Below, piece by piece: positions 9,558 to 21,292 of a DNA stretch of 64,000 nt. The notes under the pieces were generated by a model, which was given only the letters and a program-made list of their open reading frames with translations, was not told the origin of the DNA and made no database searches. Position numbers and translations under genes: made by a program. How positions within the stretch are numbered: position 1 is the stretch's first letter; each line of letters starts with the position of its first letter. This DNA is from Pestalotiopsis fici W106-1. Its lineage: Eukaryota > Ascomycota > Sordariomycetes > Amphisphaeriales > Sporocadaceae. The stretch lies in the NCBI RefSeq assembly GCF_000516985.1, contig NW_006917095.1, positions 624,157 to 688,156 of the forward strand, written 5' to 3'.

Positions 9558-10448
9558 TTAGAAACTAACGCAGCCACCATCAATTTTCAAGAAACCGCCT
9601 GTCATGAATTTGGAGTCATTACTCGCCAGGAAGGCAACAACCCCGGAGATATCATCCACCTCTGCAAATCTGCCCAACGGCATATTCCGGCGGAGTTCCT
9701 CCAACTTCTCCTCACTCCAAGTCGCTCGGAACATGGGGGTATCTACTCCACTAGGATGTATCGTATTGACCCGAATACCGTGCTGGCCCAATTCAGACGC
9801 AGCTGTCAGTGCTAACCCGCGTAGGGCAAACTTGGACCCTGAATAGAGGATGAGACCTGGCGTTCCTCTTAGCCCGGCAATGGAGGAAGTCAGAATAATA
9901 CTTCCTCCATTTCCAAGATCTCTCATGGCTTTACCGCTGTGTTTGATGCCAAGAAACGCTGTATAACAAGAAGTCAGTATGATATGGGAACAGTGATCCA
10001 CTCATTGGGGGCAGGATGCCAAACCTGACTTGACGTTCACCTCCATGATTTTGTCATAGCTCTCCACGGTGGTATCAAAGATACTCGTGGACGAGTAACT
10101 GATCCCTGCATTTAAAAATGCACAATCGAAACGGCCAAATTTGTCCACCGTCAATTTTGTGAAATCCTCAACCTCCTTCTCCTTCGTGATATCGGCACAG
10201 ATTGTCAAAATTCTCGAGTCCAGCAGATCATCAGGTGCAACCAAGGGCTGAAGCTTGGATTTGGCCGATTCCAGAGCTTCGGAGCTGATGTCCACCAGGC
10301 TCAGGCTGGCACCCTCTTGTAAGAGTCGAGACGCCGTGGCCAGACCAATGGAGCCACCTGCGCCAGTGATCAATACAACTTTTCCAATTAGTCTCTGACT
10401 ATGGCTCTGAGCTGGCAGCAGCGCCGATCGCACTTCGTTGACGCTCAT
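9558..10448 (-). CDS. short-chain dehydrogenase/reductase (FabG-like SDR)
   Basis: Two exons, 10448-10025 and 9958-9558, give 274 aa; the 66-nt intron is removed between GTTTGG and ACAG, restoring NVKSAFLGIKHSGKAM. It is a classical NAD(P)-dependent oxidoreductase. Seen: the cofactor-binding TGAGGSIG at residues 28-35, NAG at 113-115, catalytic Ser around 166, and YSGSK (Tyr180, Lys184), followed by the usual NTIHPSGVDTPM loop. An Asp at the end of strand 2 (LVDISS) favours NAD over NADP by family rule. The start at MSVNEVRS was chosen because upstream in-frame sequence is leader-like. It is divergently transcribed from the permease gene over a 655-bp promoter and lies next to the dehydratase-like gene. 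The substrate is unknown; a hydroxyl group on a quinate-, shikimate- or sugar-like compound fits the context. Confidence 0.87.
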
Positions 10449-11103
10449 GTTTGCTTGGTTGTTTCGTTTGGCTGGTGTGTACCGTCCTTGTTGTTTTCTG
10501 TTCTCACGTTGACAGACACCTTTTTCTATACAACTTCGGGGCTGTTGCCCGAAGATCGGCTTTCTCTTTATCCAACCTAATACTGCGCGCAGTAAATAGT
10601 CCCATACTACCTGTAATAATGTCATTCCCCACCATTACCCCCCCCACGATGCCATTATACTGGGGTTTAGTGGGCAGCGATCAGCCCTCTAAGATCCCCA
10701 TGGGGTAAACTAGGGTAAACTACCTGGGCGGCGGGTTCAAAGCTGCAAACTAAAAGGTAAAGTCTTTATCCAAGCAAATCAAATCACGATCCGAAAACCA
10801 GCCCTACCGTAGCGAATATTCCGCTGGTTATGGTGCCAAGGGGGACATATGAAGCACAGTGTTGTAGTGCATGGCCACGTCCATTTGGATTGCTTCTCAT
10901 GAAATGATGATTATATCTACGATGCCTACGCAAGTTGAACATATGGCCACTTTTGGACTGTGTCTTTCTTTGGTCCAGACATCTGTTCTTACTTGGTTGT
11001 TTGTCAATCCAAATTCTTGATTACCAGCGTAAAGCTATACTCTGAAGTTTTGATACTTCAAGCAGCCAGTATTGTGAGAGCTAGATTGTGCTTACCCATC
11101 AAG
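10449..11103. promoter_or_regulatory. shared promoter between SDR and MFS permease
   Basis: 655 bp between divergent start codons. It contains the palindrome CCCCATGGGG (10696-10705) overlapping a perfect tandem of the 10-mer GGGTAAACTA (10703-10712 and 10713-10722), with further G/C4 blocks nearby (10640-10680). This arrangement could be an operator that co-regulates both genes; inference only. Confidence 0.45.
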
Positions 11104-12869
11104 ATGAAGAACCCGCTTGCCAGCCTCCATCAGGGTGGCGACACCTCAGATATCCCTTCAGAGGTTTATGGATATCGCCCTTATCTGCTTGCCATTTCGG
11201 CGGCATGGGTGAGCGTTGCCCACAGCATTGAGCCTATGTCTCATAATGTATCAATGTGGCTGGAACTAACATAGATCACACTCAGGCATCAGCAATGTAT
11301 GGTTATGATTCGGCCTTTATCGGCGGAACATTGAGTCTCTCTTCCTTCAAACACGCATTTGGTCTCGATACGGTCTCATCGGCTGAGCTCACTGCGCTCT
11401 CATCACACATCGTGTCTACGTTTCAAGCTGGGGCATTCTTTGGCTGCATCATTGGATTCTTCACCGCCGAGCGCTTCGGCAGGAAGCCCATCATCATGGC
11501 CTCGGGCGTTGTCTTCATCATTGGAGTCATCCTCCAGATGATTGGCATGATTGGTCTGCTCTATGCCGGTCGTGTCCTCACAGGTTTGGCCATTGGTGCC
11601 AGCAGCACCCTCCTACCGATTTACATTGCCGAGTGCTCGCCCGCGCTTATTCGAGGTCGACTGGTCGGCATTTTCGAGATTATGCTGCAGATTGCCTTGG
11701 TCTTTGGCTTCTGGGTCAACTATGGTGTCAACCGAAACATCTCGTCAGAAGGCACATCCCCGTGGCCGTCCAGTTCATCCCTGCCGGACTGCTCCTCATT
11801 TCCATGCCCTTCATCATTGAGTCGCCCAGGTGGTTGGTATCAGCAAACCGGATTGAGAAGGCCAAAAAGGCCTTGTGCTGGGTTCGAAATTTGCCTGAGA
11901 ATCATCCATACATCCAACAAGAGCTCAACGAGATCCAAGCTTCCGTAAACCACGAACTCGAGGCATCTGGCGGCCGCCGTTCGACGACTCAGATCTTTCG
12001 CGAGCTTGTTGCACCCGGCGTACGTGGCAGAGCTGCCGTGAGTGTCCTTCTCATGTTGCTTCAGAACTTGACTGGTATCAATGCAATCAACTATGTAAGT
12101 CGTCTTGAGTATGATTTGTTGCAAAAGAGATTCTACTTGATCTCGTTCGCATAAATGTTCTAGGATTACTGACTCATTTTGAACACAGTATTCGCCCACG
12201 ATCCTCAAGTCTATTGGCTTCTCAGGAACAAGTGTCAATCTACTCGCAACCGGTGTATATGGCCTCGTCAAAATGTTCACAACAGTCATCTTCATGGTTT
12301 TTATCGTGGACCGCTTCGGACGACGTCTTCCCCTGCTAGTAGGTGCCATAGGCGCCATGGTCGCCATGTACTATCTGGCCGGCTATTCGAAGCTCTCGGG
12401 CTCATTCAGTGGAACCGCCCCTGCTGACTCGGGAAGTCAGGCCGCGCTTGCCATGATTTATATTTACGCCATATTCTATGGATTCTCCTGGAATGGCATC
12501 CCTTGGATCTTTGCTTCCGAGGTCCTTCCCAACCGTGTCCGTACTTTGGGCATGATGTGTGCGGTGTGCATGCAATGGTTGGCTCAATTCATCGTGGTGT
12601 ACAGTCTGCCTTATATGGTGGCACGGATTACTTACGGAACCTTTATCTTTTTCGGTTCATGTACGGTCGTGGCCTTTTTCTTTGCCTTTTTCTTTGTTCC
12701 CGAGACCAAGGGTGTACCACTCGAGGATATGGACCTCATCTTTGGTGTAGGCGCGCCCACCTTTGCCATCCCAGCAAGGAAGAGATACGAGGAGTCCAGA
12801 TCCGCCGGGCTCGGCGCTTTGCAGATGGGGGAGATTGAGAAACCAGGAACAGAGCATGTAGAGGTCTAG
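11104..12869 (+). CDS. MFS quinate/sugar-type permease, apparent frameshift
   Basis: Exons 11104-11208, 11286-12094 and 12189-12869, with clean GTGAGC/CAG and GTAAGT/CAG introns. A sugar-porter major facilitator: GYDSAFIGGTL in helix 1, AERFGRKP after helix 2, GRVLTGLAIG, ECSPALIRGRLVG, IESPRWL, then NYYSPTILKSIG after the second splice, DRFGRR and PETKG. The pattern is closest to fungal quinate permeases (qa-y/qutD type). Inside exon 2 the frame breaks near 11750-11760: the reading ...NYGVNRNISSEGT must shift before IPVAVQFIPAG. Relatives have about four more residues here (a ..QWR motif), so a deletion of 10 or 13 nt fits. No intron with usable GT...AG boundaries explains it. Either the allele is broken or the assembly has an error. 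It is divergent from the SDR gene. Confidence 0.8.
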
Positions 12870-13969
12870 ATCAAGCAGTAATCGCGGATGTATAGATGGC
12901 TTTCAGAGATGGAAAGTCCATGGTGATGAATACTTCCAATGGTTTGCGGGATGACATACTTTCAAAGCACGGACAAGAAGGCAACGCTTAAAGTGATAAT
13001 ACCACCAGATCGACTGCACGTTGATGAAGTAGCTGTTCCCAAAAGATACTACGAGATCAGCCTGCCTTCTCTTTCGTATCTTTGGTTGTTATTTCTGTCT
13101 CACGCCTTTCGCACCTTACCAGGCATCGCCATTGGTTATATTCCAAGATTGTTCCACTTGCAGAATCTCGTTTTCAAAACTTTTCTCTACTGCACTGATC
13201 AATTTTCAGCGAAGCCGCACTGGATGCCTTCCAGATGCTTGAATTTGTGAGGAATAATAGCCAATGACCAGCATGCCTTGCGTATCCAACAGCCATTTGT
13301 AACCTTGTCAGACCATTCACTGGAGCTCACAGCAAAGAATGATTTACTGTGAAAGAATAGAGATGAATGCGATACAGAAATATGAATGTGTTTCCGTGTT
13401 TGCAAAATCTTCCCATCAATGACACACGAGACCCCAAGTGTTGTCAATAAACACGAATATTCGGGGTTAACATAACTTTGGGCAGAGTGGAGTTATGCAC
13501 GGCGGGGCATGTAGGAGGCTTAGGTAATGGAAGTGGGTCCGTGCATCCCCGGGTACCGTCGTCATCGCTGGCTGGGGCTTGGGCTAAGCTCCAACCTCAA
13601 GGCACCCAACTGTGAGCTCCCCAACCAGACCTCAGGCATTTGCGACAAAAGATAACGGGGACAACACCGAGAGCTATTTTCTAGGTCATCGCCGACAATC
13701 TGAGTGCCTACAAAACGAGGATGCTACGTCAATGATCACAACCTCGTCTCTTCTACTCCAGTCGATTGCCGGTACCTGTGCAACCGCCGTCCCGACCTCT
13801 TCCCCTCCCCCGCCTTCATCCGGCTTCGCCGTCGCCTTGCTTTGGCCGCAAGCCCTCTGCGATACTTGGACACGGTCGTGACTTGATTCACCCTGGGCTG
13901 TTGTCGCCAGCAGTCATTGTTAGCAATCGGCGCGTGACTGGCTCTGTTTGAAGCATATTTGCCGGCAAA
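12870..13969. other. intergenic, nothing recognised
   Basis: 1.1 kb. It contains the 3' flank of the permease and the promoter/leader of SNX41. Stretches of C-rich sequence occur near 13780-13830. No supported gene. Confidence 0.4.
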
Positions 13970-16110
13970 ATGTGGAACGACGAGGAAGACAACAATCCCT
14001 ACGGCACCAGTTTTGACCGTCGGGATTCTATCACTTCTTCCTCAGCCAATCCCACATCGCCCATCTCACGAGAGTGTAAGTCCCTCCCCATGGCTCCCAT
14101 GCGCGCAATCTCTTCATCGTATTGTGTTTTTGCTTTTTTTCGTTGAGGATACATAATGTGGCAATCAATAGCGTTGGATGACTCGCCGGATGAAGCTGAT
14201 CCCGAGTGGGAATTTCTAGACCCTCGATACGAAGCACCGCACACTCCCTCTACCACCAGTGAGGAAGCACCACCACCGCAGCAACCGTTTGGGCAGGAAT
14301 CCAGCGATGTCGACAGCGATGAGGAGTATGCCGCGCAAGCAAGAAGCCAGGTTCCTAGGAGGAAGCCTGGTGGCTATGACAGTCGCATCGAGCAGATCCT
14401 CTACGAGAATCCAGATCTGCCCATTCTGATCACAGACGCTGGAAAGAGCTTGGAGAGTGGCGGCAAATATATTGTCTATACTATCCGAACCGGAGTGAGT
14501 CTCGCATAACCGCCATGCACTCATTGGCCGCTGACCCTGTCTAACCATTACTAGGATCTCGAGGTGCGCAGACGGTATTCTGAGTTCGCCTCGCTACGAG
14601 ATGCCCTCACAAGACTTCACCCTACTCTCATCATTCCTCCGATTCCAGAGAAGCATACCATGGCTGATTATGCCGCAAATCCTACGAATGCGAAGCAAGA
14701 CCAGCAAATTATTGATCTACGGAAGCGCATGTTGGCAGTCTTTTTGAATCGGTGCCGGCGCATGGAGCAAGTCAGAAACGATGGTGTTTGGTGGCGGTTC
14801 CTTGACCCCAACGCAAGTTGGAGCGAGGTTCTCCATACCCACCCAGTCGCTTCCATTCCCAAGCAGGTTCTGAAGGCTCCGCCCTTGGACACGGCCAACC
14901 CTTCGGCAGCGCATTCCTATCTTCCTGTCCCTGCTGCATCTGCCAAGCTGAGAACCGGCTCGTCATCAGGTTCCGACGGCTCAGCGAGTGTCACCGGATC
15001 CCAAGTTGTTCGACGCTTCCCTCCCGACAGTCATGACTTGAACGAGCAGGAACTGGATCCGTACTTTATCAGTTTTGAGACATCGATCAAAGAGCTGGAG
15101 AAACTTTTGGCTGGACCTATGGAAAAGGTCAATCGCCGCACCCTCAACCATCTTACTTCGCTAGCGACTGATCTTTCGGACCTGGGCGCCAAGTACAATG
15201 CTTTTGCTCTATCGGAACCCTCTCAGACACTTGGTGCGGCTATCGAACGCATTGGGCAGGCTACCGATACATCGTATATCGCAACGGAGGAGTTGGCAGG
15301 ATCTCTCGGCGCAAGTTTCGCCGAGCCCATGCGAGAGAATGCGCAATTTGCAAGCGTTGTGCGCAGTGTACTTCAGTATCGTTTGCTGAAGCGGGTACAG
15401 CAGGAGATGACGAACGATGATCTTCAGAAAAAGCGCGCTCTTCTCGACCAACTGGAGCGTAGTGAAGCTGAGGCCCAGAGAATTGAGCAATATCTGAGCA
15501 GCTCGCAACAAATCAGTGGCAACCGACAAGTGCAGGCTCCTCGGAGATCGTCGAGCATGCGGGAGACCTCGACGCAGCACCATAGAGAGGGCAGTGGAGA
15601 GGATACAGCATCCATCGACTCTGACTTTCCTCCTACCCATGGCGACTTTTCGTCAGCGCCCTCGGCCAGAGTTGGAGCACCAGAACACACCAGCCATGCT
15701 CCTGCCCACAAGAAGGCTCCGAGCAGCAACTCAATCACGAACAAGATTTTTGGTCCCATTCGACATGCTATTCAAGGGGTAGCAGATGTGGATCCAGAGA
15801 GAACACGACGTGACACAATCGGCAAGACCAAGGAAAGCATTGAGCAGCTCGAGCAGGCCCAAGTCGTGTCGGCTCAAGACGTCAAGGACGCAAGCTCCAG
15901 TATTCTCAAGGACCTGAAAAGATTCCAAGGCGAAAAGGAGGATGATTTGAAGCGATACATGGTGAGTGAAACGATGAACTATGCTGCCTCCTGGACTGTG
16001 CTGACGACCTCAAGCTTGCATACGCAAAAAGCCAAATCGAATGGGCACGCAAGTGCAAGGAGACTTGGGAGGAAGCAAAAGCTGAAGTTGACAAGATTGA
16101 CGAGTCATAG
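13970..16110 (+). CDS. SNX41: sorting nexin Snx41/Atg20 family
   Basis: Four exons (13970-14075, 14172-14494, 14555-15961, 16015-16110) keep frame and give 643 aa. Family knowledge: PX-BAR sorting nexins bind phosphatidylinositol 3-phosphate on endosomes, pair with Snx4, retrieve cargo such as SNAREs, and act in selective autophagy. Seen: an acidic disordered start (MWNDEEDNNPYGTSFD), a PX domain at about residues 107-225 with the lipid-binding RRYSEFASLRDAL segment, then a helical BAR-like region from about 320 to the end, interrupted by a Ser-rich insert around residues 460-530, which is usual for Snx41. The last exon encodes LAYAKSQIEWARKCKETWEE and a short acidic end. Retention of the third intron would replace this ending. 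Snx41 is preferred over Atg20 from the N-terminal sequence. Confidence 0.92.
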
Positions 16111-19100
16111 ATACCCGATCATTGTCAGAAAACAGTTTACGAGTTGGCATTTAATAATTCAGGTGGCAGCAAGCGTCAATATTGCATGACGTTACATACA
16201 TACTACAATTCAGAAGGTGCATAATTCACTCGGAATGGCCACGACCTAGAGTACTGAGGATATGTCCGCCGGCGCCTCGTAGATGACTCGGGGAGATCCT
16301 TTAATAAAGCAAATTCATTCAGGCACTACTATTGAGAAAGATTCTGTGATGAGATGGCATTCGCCTTCTACTCTTACTTACAAGCCGCTAGGCGAATGCG
16401 AGTGGACGGGCCATGTTTGGATGCGAAAACAATGACGACGAGATTGTGAGCATATATTCTAAGCGATATGCGCATGGGATCGATTCTGATTCCTGTTTGC
16501 GCAGGTGGGTTGGGGAACTGCTTTTGGGAGTAATCATTGACTAATCGGTTCAACTCGGCCAGCTGCCAACACGGGGAAAAACTTGCTCACCCCGACTATG
16601 CCCGACCGCAAGTCGGTCTCCCATTGGGGATATGGTTTCCGGCAGTCGGTGGGCGGGATGGATGCGTAGAATAGGAAATTTACACGGCCGTTTTCCGTTT
16701 CCAACGAGCAAGGATCGCTGATTGGCTGTCCAGGCGAACCGCCTACCGACCCGCGGGCCAAGGAGTTGGAGTTATATTGAAATCTGGAGGAGAAAGGCCA
16801 AGACGAGGCAGCGTGGAGGTGTCGTCATGTGTCGGTGATGTGGCATTCCTGGAAAGAGAAAATTGGCGTGGTTGATTAATTCCGAGTCAATGAATATATG
16901 CAGTCAGACACCAGATTCAAGTTTGTATACACATATCACAATGGTACGAACGATTTTTTAGGTTAACATTCAACCTGTACCACAATCAATATCTAAACCT
17001 AGGTTATTGGAGTGGTTCAAGCTTGGCAGACTTGGGTGTGTCTGAGGGGTGATTGGACTGCCCTTACAACGTGGCCCGGTCGCTGGGCCGAAGATCTCGC
17101 TTGTGTACCTACAAATTAACTCACCACTCTACGGATAGTCGTGCATATATTATTTGCCCAGAGGGTATTATCTGGGCTGGCAGTGTTCCATTCTCCGATG
17201 CGATCGGTCTCGGAGCGGAGATATGCGAGCACAGATTCTTTCCAAGTGGTTATGTGATGCACTGTAATCAAGATCATATTGAATGTGTTCTGGTTTCCAA
17301 GCAGCAGAGGCTGGGTCAAAAGCAGAATGACTTGGATGTACTTTGGAAATACCTAGGTACACGGCGCGTGAACGTGGTAGTATTGTAAAAAGCTACATTC
17401 ACGGCTAATGGTACGTTGGGTAGCATAGACAGGTTTACATAATGCCTCGTGCATGGTTATTCATTTAGGAATAATTTTCATCTTGCTCTGATCCATGGTG
17501 ATCAAGGACGATTGTAATTCTTTTTTGACGAGATTGCGAATGGTGACCAATATGGTGCATGGTGACTAACATGGTGACTAAGGATGGCGGGAGGGTTTAA
17601 TTGATGCGATTGCGCGTGTGTTTCACCGAGAGCGCGGTTGATGTTTCACTGGGTTGCCATTTTGACTAGCATTCATACAAGAACTGCAAGCACCTTGATC
17701 GATAATTTAGAAATAAGGATGCAGGGCAAAGGGAAAACTCGGCCTCCTCCCCAGCAGCTAACTAACTAGCAGCTGGACAGACGACCAGGACATGGACATG
17801 GAATTACGACGACAAAGAACATTGATTTGACCAACCATGGACAAGGTCCAGGTCTAACCATAATATCAGGGTTATTAGTTGAGTGTCAAGCATTTTTCGG
17901 GGGGCCAGATGAGGCTCCAAGCCCCAACCAATCGCTGAGATCTATTTGCGGAACGGAGAGAAAGTGCCGCGCCCACATTGCCGCTAGTGGGATTGCGACA
18001 CCAGATGCATCGCCTCTTTTGGTCTTTGCTCTATCTGTCTCTGTCCCTTTCTCATATTGTTTGCAGATCCAAAAGTCCAATGAAATCTGCAGTCCCTCTT
18101 CCGAGTGCCCGGTCAGGCTGCCTGAGGTTTGACTTTGTTCCGGCAGTTTTATTGAAAATGGTGCCATCGCAATCTGTGCCTATTAAGTACATACCTTACT
18201 CGGGTCTAGATTTTTCGCCGCGTCAAGGTATCAATGGTGGTTAGGCTTCGAAACGTAAAGGAAGAAAATTCCAACGTAGCAGCAGTTGGCAGCCAAGTCA
18301 GCCTCAACGAGCCATCGTCTAACCCGAACCAAAATGTCTTGGGTGGGTATCGCAGAGGCTGAAGAAGACTCCGCCGCAGTTGACGCTACGACTCGGCACA
18401 TCACGACCGACTGACTCCTCTCTAAACTCCTCCACAAGGTGTAGACTATTTCTGAGAAATCCCTAAATCGTTGCTTGAGTGCCGTTGCCCGACAAGCAAA
18501 GGGCAGTGCACGTACGTACGACATACGTACGCACACACTCACTCACTCACTTCGAGTCACTTGCAGTCGAGTCCAGGTCAATCCAATCCCCCTTCCAGCT
18601 GATGTTTGATGCCTATCTTTAAGCATTGAGGCCTGGGCAGCAGACAGCCGGTCACACGTCTGTATGGGAGAGTAAAAGGGCATTGGCGCACTTGGGCCCC
18701 TGACACATCCAAACGTCTCACAGCCCTGTAACATCCCAATGACCCCCCGGGAGTTCCGCTCGGGGTCCCGGCGGCAGACTCTGTGTTTCTCTCATGCCTC
18801 TGGGCTTGGGGCCTTTTTCTGCTGCACCTTGGCCACCCCTTGGCCACCTTGGCCGAGCCATCAGCGAACCATGCTGCCGGGATGGGCAAACATGTTGACT
18901 GTTTCTGGTCGTCTGTGGGGTTTCCATCCTGGAGTCGACGTTGCTGGCCGCGCGTCAGATGCGCCAAGTCTTCCCACTCTGGTGGGTTGGTCCCCACCCT
19001 TCCGATGGGGGGCCCCTTGGGAGGGTGTCAGCCAGCCTCAAGTCCCGCCATTGTAACCCGTCGTAGATGGAGATGTGCAAGTCTACACTTCAGTGTACGT

Positions 19101-19802
19101 ACAAACTACAACATGAAGAGCAGCATGGGCAGGCCCTGCGCTGCCGATGCAGTGCCCGTCCCATCTTCTCACTTGATCGTATCTCTTGAGACTTCCAAGC
19201 TGGCTTGGCGGGTCTCTTTGCTGTTTTTTTTTTTCTTTCTTTTTCCCCTTCTCGATCTTGCGATTCCTTCTTGGTCATTCATCCATGCGAAAAGCTCAAC
19301 ACCCCCGTGAAGGAACTCCTGTCCCCCTCGCCCCGGGGCTGACGACAACGTCGACGACGGCGCAGGCTGGCCACTACTAGGTTGAAAATACTCGGGCGCC
19401 CATGCTAAGGGATAAACCACTTGATCCTTTTTTATACTCTTGTTTCGCCGCTTAACCAGACCCCCCCGGCCCTTTCGGTTCCCTTCGCTCTGCTTTTAGA
19501 CTTCTAGCTGCAGTTATTTTCAAACTAAGCCCCAGGGGGGACGCGCACGAGTTTCCACCTTACGTCTCCTAGTGCCTCGAGTGGGCTCATCGCTACACTT
19601 TCATAAAACCGAAAGGGTCTGCAGTTTACAATAATAACCTGGCCCTTATCTACATGCTTCAATGTTGGTGTTATAGCGTTCACTTTTTTTTTCTTAACTT
19701 TGGATACTCGACAAGGGCTTGGAGGATCACTAGGAGCTGGAAAAAGAGAGAAAGAGAAAAGAAAAAAGAGCAGGAACATTTAAAAACAAGGTTCGATCAA
19801 AT
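16111..19802. other. long intergenic region, nothing coding supported
   Basis: 3.7 kb. Several overlapping open frames at 18230-19310 on both strands lie in GC-rich sequence but lack splice logic or recognisable motifs. A short ACTC tandem lies at about 18535-18550. The last kilobase is probably the promoter and long leader of the aspartyl protease gene; pyrimidine tracts occur near 19220-19255 and 19685-19700. Confidence 0.45.
18535..18550. repeat. (ACTC)4 microsatellite
   Basis: Four tandem ACTC units in non-coding sequence, preceded by CGTACGTACG and CATACGTACG words. Confidence 0.6.
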
Positions 19803-21292
19803 ATGAAGTCCGCCTCAGTTGCCGCCCTAGTGGCTGGCCTATTATCGACATCGGCGGATGCTCTCGCCATACGGGATAGCAGCAACACGGCATCTTCAGG
19901 AGTGGTGGCCATGGATGTTCAGAGGAGAAAAGTGGCCGACCCGGTAAAACGAGACAAATTAAGAAGAAGAGGCTCGGTCGAAGCATCTTTAGAAAACGAG
20001 GTGGGTGGTTTCCAACAAGTTTGCCATTGGGGTCCGTATAGCATTGCTAAACTCATATACAGGAAACTTTATATTTTGTCAACGCCACGATAGGAACGCC
20101 CGCCCAGTCACTACGATTACATTTGGATACCGGTAGCAGTGATCTTTGGGTCAATACTCCCAGCTCATCGTTATGTCTCGGAAAGTCAAAACCCTGCTCC
20201 TATGCGGGAACTTACTCGGCCAACTCCTCATCGACATACGAGTACGTTGGAAGCTGGTTCAACATTTCTTACGTGGACGGGTCCGGAGCCAGTGGCGATT
20301 ACGTGACCGATACGGTAACCATTGGAAGCACAACTGTCGATTCCCTTCAGTTTGGAATTGGGTACACGAGCTCGTCGGCGCAGGGTATTTTGGGCGTCGG
20401 CTATCCAGTAAACGAAGTGCAGGTTGGCAGGGCCAAGAAGGATGCTTACGATAACCTGCCCGCCAAGATGGCCTCCGACGGCACTATCAACTCCAACGCC
20501 TATAGTCTGTGGTTAAACGACCTCGACGCAAGCACTGGTAGTATCTTGTTTGGTGGCGTGGATACAGAGCAGTACACGGGATCCTTGGAGACGCTACCGA
20601 TCCAGGCCTCGGGTGGCGTCTACTCGGAATTCTTAATCACCTTGACGAGTGTTGTACTTGACAATGTCACCATTGCCGAGGACCAGGCATTGGCGGTTCT
20701 GCTGGACTCGGGCTCGTCGCTGACCTACCTTCCCGACACGTGGGTCGAGCAAATCTACACCGAAACTGGGGCTCAGTACGATTCGAATGAGGGTGCTGCT
20801 TACGTTCCCTGCTCCCTCGCCGAGGATACGAGAACCTTGGACTTCACCTTTACCTCGCCTACGATCAAGGTGGACATGAACGAGCTTGTCCTGGATCTTG
20901 TCACAACTAGCGGCAAGCGACCGACATTTACCAATGGAGTCACGGCCTGCCTTTTTGGCATTGCGCCGGCTGGATCCAGCACGAATGTTTTGGGCGACAC
21001 GTTTCTGCGTTCAGCCTATGTAGTCTACGACATTGACAATAACGAGATCTCGCTCGCGCAAACCAACTTTAACGCCACGGCGACCAATGTCAAGGAGATT
21101 GGCACTGGCACCAGCGCAGTACCGGATGCTGTCGCTGTTGCCAATGCGGCCACGGCCACTGCCGGAATCTCTTCGAGCACCACCAGTGCTCTCGGTCTCG
21201 ACGACTCGAGTGCTGCCAGCCAGGTCTTGGCCAAATCCTCGGCAGTACTATCACTCCTCATTGGACTGGGCGCATCACTGGTTCTGTTGTAA
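19803..21292 (+). CDS. GPI-anchored aspartyl protease, yapsin/SAP-like (peptidase A1)
   Basis: Two exons, 19803-20000 and 20063-21292, give 475 aa. Seen: a signal peptide (MKSASVAALVAGLLSTSADALA), a propeptide with dibasic processing sites (KR at 49-50 and RRR at 54-56), the first catalytic motif LDTGSSDLWV (Asp88) and the second LLDSGSSLTYLP (Asp281), a GILGVGYP flap-region segment, and a C-terminal Ser/Ala/Thr-rich spacer ending in a hydrophobic tail (VLSLLIGLGASLVLL) typical of a GPI attachment signal. By family knowledge, yapsins and secreted aspartyl proteases of this class act at the plasma membrane or wall, processing wall proteins and prohormone-like substrates, often after basic residues. 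The intron lies between propeptide and catalytic domain. All key residues are present. Confidence 0.93.

Noticed and set aside
18231..19310. Several overlapping open frames on both strands
   Set aside because: The GC-rich sequence lacks stops by composition; no motif, no splice partners, and frames on both strands overlap.
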